Source: Silvibacterium bohemicum
GTDB taxonomy: Bacteria; Acidobacteriota; Terriglobia; Terriglobales; Acidobacteriaceae
Assembly: GCF_001006305.1 (NCBI RefSeq)
Contig: NZ_LBHJ01000001.1
Location: 248,001-312,000 of the forward strand
Direction: 5' to 3'
DNA length: 64,000 bases
Part shown: in pieces, positions 59,669 through 64,000 of the stretch
Numbering within the stretch: the first letter of the stretch is position 1
Layout: the number at the start of each line of letters is the position of its first letter
Made by a program: the position numbers and the translations under genes
The notes under the pieces: generated by a model
What the model was told of the DNA's origin: nothing
Database searches by the model: none
The model's input: only the letters and a program-made list of their open reading frames with translations

Positions 59669-59669
<1 letters not shown>
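58743..59669 (-). CDS. pilM: PilM-like actin-fold assembly protein
   Basis: A 308-residue cytoplasmic protein of the actin-like ATPase fold. It begins FQFLAPKTNLRPGLACEITS and has VLVMDFDTLPAKVQEALPIV and ASLVINHNGHSLTTAITQGN. PilM binds the N-terminus of PilN and links the platform to the pilus or secretion motor. Stop and start overlap the neighbouring genes by one base on each side, so the operon is tightly coupled. Confidence 0.85.
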
Positions 59670-61297
<1,628 letters not shown>

Positions 61298-61343
61298 AAG
61301 CGTTTTCCTCGGTGAACCTTACTTCAGAGAACTCTGTTCTTGC

Positions 61344-61390
61344 GGGTGCCCCATCCTTTGCGAGCGTCTTTGTCGCGAAGGGTGGGATGG
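61344..61390. repeat. GGGTGCCCCA palindromic repeat inside the secretion operon
   Basis: GGGTGCCCCATCCTTTGCGA and TCGCGAAGGGTGGGATGG are imperfect inverted arms around GCGTCTTTG. It is in the 101-base space between gspF and gspE. Similar to units at 47283-47375 and 62699-62742. Confidence 0.7.
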
Positions 61391-61398
61391 CCGGTCTC

Positions 61399-62595
61399 TC
61401 AGTGCGAGAAGTTGTTAGCGTTCCCCAGGGAGAATATCGGCAGGTAGAGCGCGATAAGAATAACCACCACAACAATACCCATCACGATCAGGATGGCCGG
61501 TTCGATCAGCGCCATGGCCGCGGTCAAAGCCGTCTGCACATCTTCCTCGAAAAACTCGGCGACGGAGTTCAACATCTGCGGCAGCGCGCCCGTCGATTCT
61601 CCCACCTCGATCATCTCCACCGAAAGATCCGGAAAGACCCGCGTCGCCTCCAGGCTGACGGAGAGTCCCTTGCCTTCGCGTACGTGGGTCACCGAGGAAA
61701 AGACGGCCTTGGCAATGCGTTTGCTCGCGATCGAGCGGGCCGCGGTTTCGAGCGACGGCACCAGCGGCAAACCGCCGGAGAGCAGCGTCGAAAGGGTGCG
61801 GGAAAAGAGAGCCACTTGATACTTGATCCAGATATTGCCGAAGACCGGCAGGCTGATGCGCAGGCCGTCGATGCGGTCGGCGCCGGCCTCGGTCTTGCTC
61901 CAGCGAAAGAGCAGGTAGCCGATCAGCGCCAGCATCGGAAGCACGTAAACGATATATTTCTGCGCATCCTGCCCGACCTTCAACAGCAGCAGCGTCAGCC
62001 CGGGCAGGTTGGTGCCCAGCTGGTCATAGAGGGTGGCGAAGCGCGGCACGACAAACGTGATCAGGAAGACGAACAGGCCGAAGACCAGGGTAATCAGCAG
62101 CGCGGGATAGATCAGCGATGCGGTCAGCTTCTTGCGAAAGGTCAGCGAAATCCGCTGAAAGGAGAGAAAACGGCCGAGAACCTCTTCCAGGTTGCCGCTT
62201 CGCTCGCCGGCCAGCAGCGTGGTGGTGTAGATGATCGGAAATCCACCTTGCGCCTCGAAGGCCGCCGAGATCGATTCACCGGTTCTCACGCGGGCTGCGA
62301 CGTTCTGCAGCTGGCCCGCAAAGGCGGGGTTTTTCTGGCTCTTGGCCAGCATCTCGAGCGATCCGAGAATGGGCAGGCCGGCCTTCACCAGGGTCAGGAA
62401 CTGCTGGTTGAAGATGATGAAGGTCTCCAGCTTGGCTTTGCGCCTGCTGCCGGTAAGTCCTTTGGGCTTAATCGAATAGACATAATAGCCGGCATGGGAG
62501 AAGCGTTGGCGCAGCTCCTCGGCGGTGGCCGCCGACTGCACCTGTTCCTGGACGCGGCCGCGCTCGTCGGCCAGCTTGATTACAAATTCCGCCAT
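61399..62595 (-). CDS. gspF: Inner-membrane platform protein GspF/PilC
   Basis: A 398-residue protein with the duplicated GspF domain: FIIFNQQFLTLVKAGLPILG in the first half and VALFSRTLSTLLSGGLPLVP in the second. Three membrane segments are visible, the last near residues 370-392 (PAILIVMGIVVVVILIALYL). It forms the platform for the GspE motor and pseudopilus. It is the first visible gene of this operon on the minus strand. No secretin (GspD/PilQ) is encoded in the window. Confidence 0.93.
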   Translation of the reverse strand: MAEFVIKLADERGRVQEQVQSAATAEELRQRFSHAGYYVYSIKPKGLTGSRRKAKLETFIIFNQQFLTLVKAGLPILGSLEMLAKSQKNPAFAGQLQNVAARVRTGESISAAFEAQGGFPIIYTTTLLAGERSGNLEEVLGRFLSFQRISLTFRKKLTASLIYPALLITLVFGLFVFLITFVVPRFATLYDQLGTNLPGLTLLLLKVGQDAQKYIVYVLPMLALIGYLLFRWSKTEAGADRIDGLRISLPVFGNIWIKYQVALFSRTLSTLLSGGLPLVPSLETAARSIASKRIAKAVFSSVTHVREGKGLSVSLEATRVFPDLSVEMIEVGESTGALPQMLNSVAEFFEEDVQTALTAAMALIEPAILIVMGIVVVVILIALYLPIFSLGNANNFSH

Positions 62596-62698
62596 GTGTG
62601 GATGCTACTTCAGGGTACCAGTTCCCGCAGACGATAGACGCAAAGGATCGGCGAAGCGTTCAAGAAGACATCGACCTGCCCGCTACTTGAGTTCACGC

Positions 62699-62742
62699 CG
62701 GTGCCCCATCCTTCACGGTTTCATCGTGAAGGGTGGGAGACC
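62699..62742. repeat. GGTGCCCCA palindromic repeat
   Basis: CCCATCCTTCACG (62705-62717) pairs with CGTGAAGGGTGGG (62725-62737), with one G-T wobble, around loop GTTTCAT. It lies just past the stop of the gene at 62744-63922 on the minus strand, between it and gspF. Confidence 0.75.
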
Positions 62743-62743
62743 A

Positions 62744-63922
62744 CTAAGGCCGTTTCAGCCGCCCCTCATCCAGCTTGGCGATCCGTCCCTTGGGGCCCAC
62801 GATCCAGGGCAGGCTGAGGGCGTTCCAGTTGCCATTGTCCAGCGGAGACCAGGTTTTGCCGCCGTCGTAGCTGATATCGGAGCCGTTGGGCCCGGCGCTG
62901 ATCCAGACCAGATGGGAGTAATCTTCTACAGTCCCGGAATTGGGCAGTATCTGCACTGCCGAGCGATAGCCTCCAGGTGGGGTTGTCGCCGCTATCCATC
63001 GCCGGCCAGCCTCGTCCCAATAAGCCGCGGTACCTGACCGCTCAGTCGGATCGTTGTAATCGCCGCCTACCACGACCGCGTGATGAATCGTCTCATCTCC
63101 ATCAAGAACGGCGATAGAAAACGCTCCTGAAGAGCTTTTTCCGGAGGATAGAGGAACGCGATCGGGGGTTACCTTCCAACGAACCGAACAATGCTCCGGA
63201 TCTTTGTGATAGGTCTGCGGATCGCACTCACTCTGCCCACGAAAAATGAAAGCTCCTGTCGTTCCGCCAGCCGCAAACCAGTAAATGAAGTTCTCATTAT
63301 CGACGGAATTGAGGACCTGGGCGGCGAAAACCAGCGCCGAATTGCTGGCGGCGAAAGCCCCAATTTTCGACGCGTCCGCAGCCAAGCCGGGCGAGGAAGT
63401 GGATTTAACCCTTGTCCAGTGACTCCCGCCGTCGGTGGTGCGAAGCACGGTAAATGCTCCCCCGACCGGATCCCCTAGCATCGTTCCATACTGGCCGTCA
63501 GACTCTTCGAAACTGATGGAATCCCAAAAACCATCCTTATCGGGATTGGTATAGAGCAGCGTCCAGTGCGAGCAACCGTCCGTGGTCTTATACAACCGCG
63601 ACAGATCCCCCGGCCCGGACGACATCACAATCGCCGTGTCCGCGTCCCACGCCCAGATACCCCGAAAATCCAGCTTCTCCGCTCCGGGAGGCATGGCGCA
63701 GCTCTGCCACACGAAGCCGCTGTCCTCGGTGCGCAACACCGTGCCATCGCTTCCGCTGGCCCAGGCTACGCCGCCGCCCACGGCATGAATGCCGCGCAGG
63801 CCTGCAGAACTCCCGCTCGACTGCATCACCCAAGGCCCGGAGGTTACATCCTGCCCTTCGGCGTTGCCAGCGACGAGCGCCGCTAAGAGCGCCACCACGG
63901 CCATTCCCAGACGGCGTTTCAT
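62744..63922 (-). CDS. Secreted YCF48/BNR-repeat beta-propeller protein
   Basis: A 392-residue protein with a Sec signal (MKRRLGMAVVALLAALVAGNA). Repeats of the BNR/YCF48 type follow: GSDGTVLRTEDSGFVWQSCA, LYKTTDGCSHWTLLYTNPDK, VLRTTDGGSHWTRVKSTSSP and SDISYDGGKTWSPLDNGNWN, each with the Asp-box pattern S-x-D-x-G-x-x-W. Such propellers bind or process glycans or act as assembly factors; YCF48 assists photosystem II assembly in phototrophs, which does not apply here. Its ATG overlaps the stop of an upstream gene (ATGA). Confidence 0.8.
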   Translation of the reverse strand: MKRRLGMAVVALLAALVAGNAEGQDVTSGPWVMQSSGSSAGLRGIHAVGGGVAWASGSDGTVLRTEDSGFVWQSCAMPPGAEKLDFRGIWAWDADTAIVMSSGPGDLSRLYKTTDGCSHWTLLYTNPDKDGFWDSISFEESDGQYGTMLGDPVGGAFTVLRTTDGGSHWTRVKSTSSPGLAADASKIGAFAASNSALVFAAQVLNSVDNENFIYWFAAGGTTGAFIFRGQSECDPQTYHKDPEHCSVRWKVTPDRVPLSSGKSSSGAFSIAVLDGDETIHHAVVVGGDYNDPTERSGTAAYWDEAGRRWIAATTPPGGYRSAVQILPNSGTVEDYSHLVWISAGPNGSDISYDGGKTWSPLDNGNWNALSLPWIVGPKGRIAKLDEGRLKRP

Positions 63923-64000
63923 TTCGCTGCCACCCGATGGCAGGCCGACTGCATCTTGCCCGCGAGCGAATCGGAGGAGAATGTGGTGCCGCGTCCGGCC
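63919..64000 (-). CDS. C-terminal end of an upstream gene (partial)
   Basis: Read on the minus strand, the last 26 codons before a TGA at 63919-63921 give a compositionally normal tail (TFSSDSLAGKMQSACHRVAA). The stop overlaps the start of the BNR-repeat gene as ATGA, a common coupling. The rest of the gene lies beyond the right edge, so no family can be named. Confidence 0.45.
   Translation of the reverse strand, partial: AGRGTTFSSDSLAGKMQSACHRVAAK

Overview
The window looks like a chromosomal segment of an acidobacterium, probably class Terriglobia (family Acidobacteriaceae). The reasons are a GC-rich coding background, a very large Oar-type TonB-dependent receptor (27945-31511), a DUF2339 membrane protein, a class I fumarase, a YpdA-type bacillithiol disulfide reductase, several small lineage-type proteins (20772-21053, 22289-22531, 43094-43444, 53455-53727), and dense families of short palindromic intergenic repeats. 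I see no rRNA, tRNA, CRISPR array, integrase or complete insertion sequence. The assignment is inferred from gene content, not from a database search.

Layout. 1-1617: end of the NAD(P)HX repair gene nnr, coupled to tsaE. 1912-7099: a glycan-degradation locus with a secreted GH43 enzyme diverging from a GH92-GH125 alpha-mannosidase operon, both mannosidases with Tat-type signals. 7298-12824: threonine dehydrogenase, a c-type cytochrome, a beta-barrel protein, class I fumarase and YpdA. 12864-19094: a sensor kinase, a surface lipoprotein with a trypsin-like domain and an ABC exporter. 19416-26079: an acyltransferase, small proteins, three oxidoreductases and an OmpA-family protein. 26134-27632: a phosphorelay pair (REC-HPt and a NarL-type regulator). 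27945-36957: the TonB-dependent receptor, DUF2339 protein, a TetR regulator and FtsK. 37108-42855: a NYN-domain protein, an SH3-like protein, threonine dehydratase, a decayed BrnT toxin next to an intact BrnA antitoxin, and RNase J. 43094-47785: a small secreted protein, a luciferase-like oxidoreductase, phenylalanine hydroxylase, PhoU, FolD and the fluoride channel. 48213-53371: an OmpR-type two-component system followed on the same strand by a type III polyketide synthase, a flavin monooxygenase and a YceI lipid-binding protein. 53455-54897: small membrane and lipoprotein genes and an A-type Fe-S carrier. 55310-62595: a type II secretion / type IV pilus inner-membrane assembly operon (minus strand: gspF, gspE, pilM, pilN, pilO, a PilP/GspC-like gene and a Gly/Ser-rich pseudopilin). 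62744-64000: a YCF48/BNR-repeat secreted protein and the end of another gene.

The most interesting points are the PKS-monooxygenase-YceI cassette beside a two-component system whose promoter carries three 10-bp repeats at an exact 20-bp period; the BrnA antitoxin orphaned by stepwise decay of BrnT; the pseudopilin with a GspK-like N-terminus, a GspG-like body and a long Gly/Ser region; and at least four families of structured intergenic repeats, one a roughly 136-bp element with perfect terminal inverted repeats.
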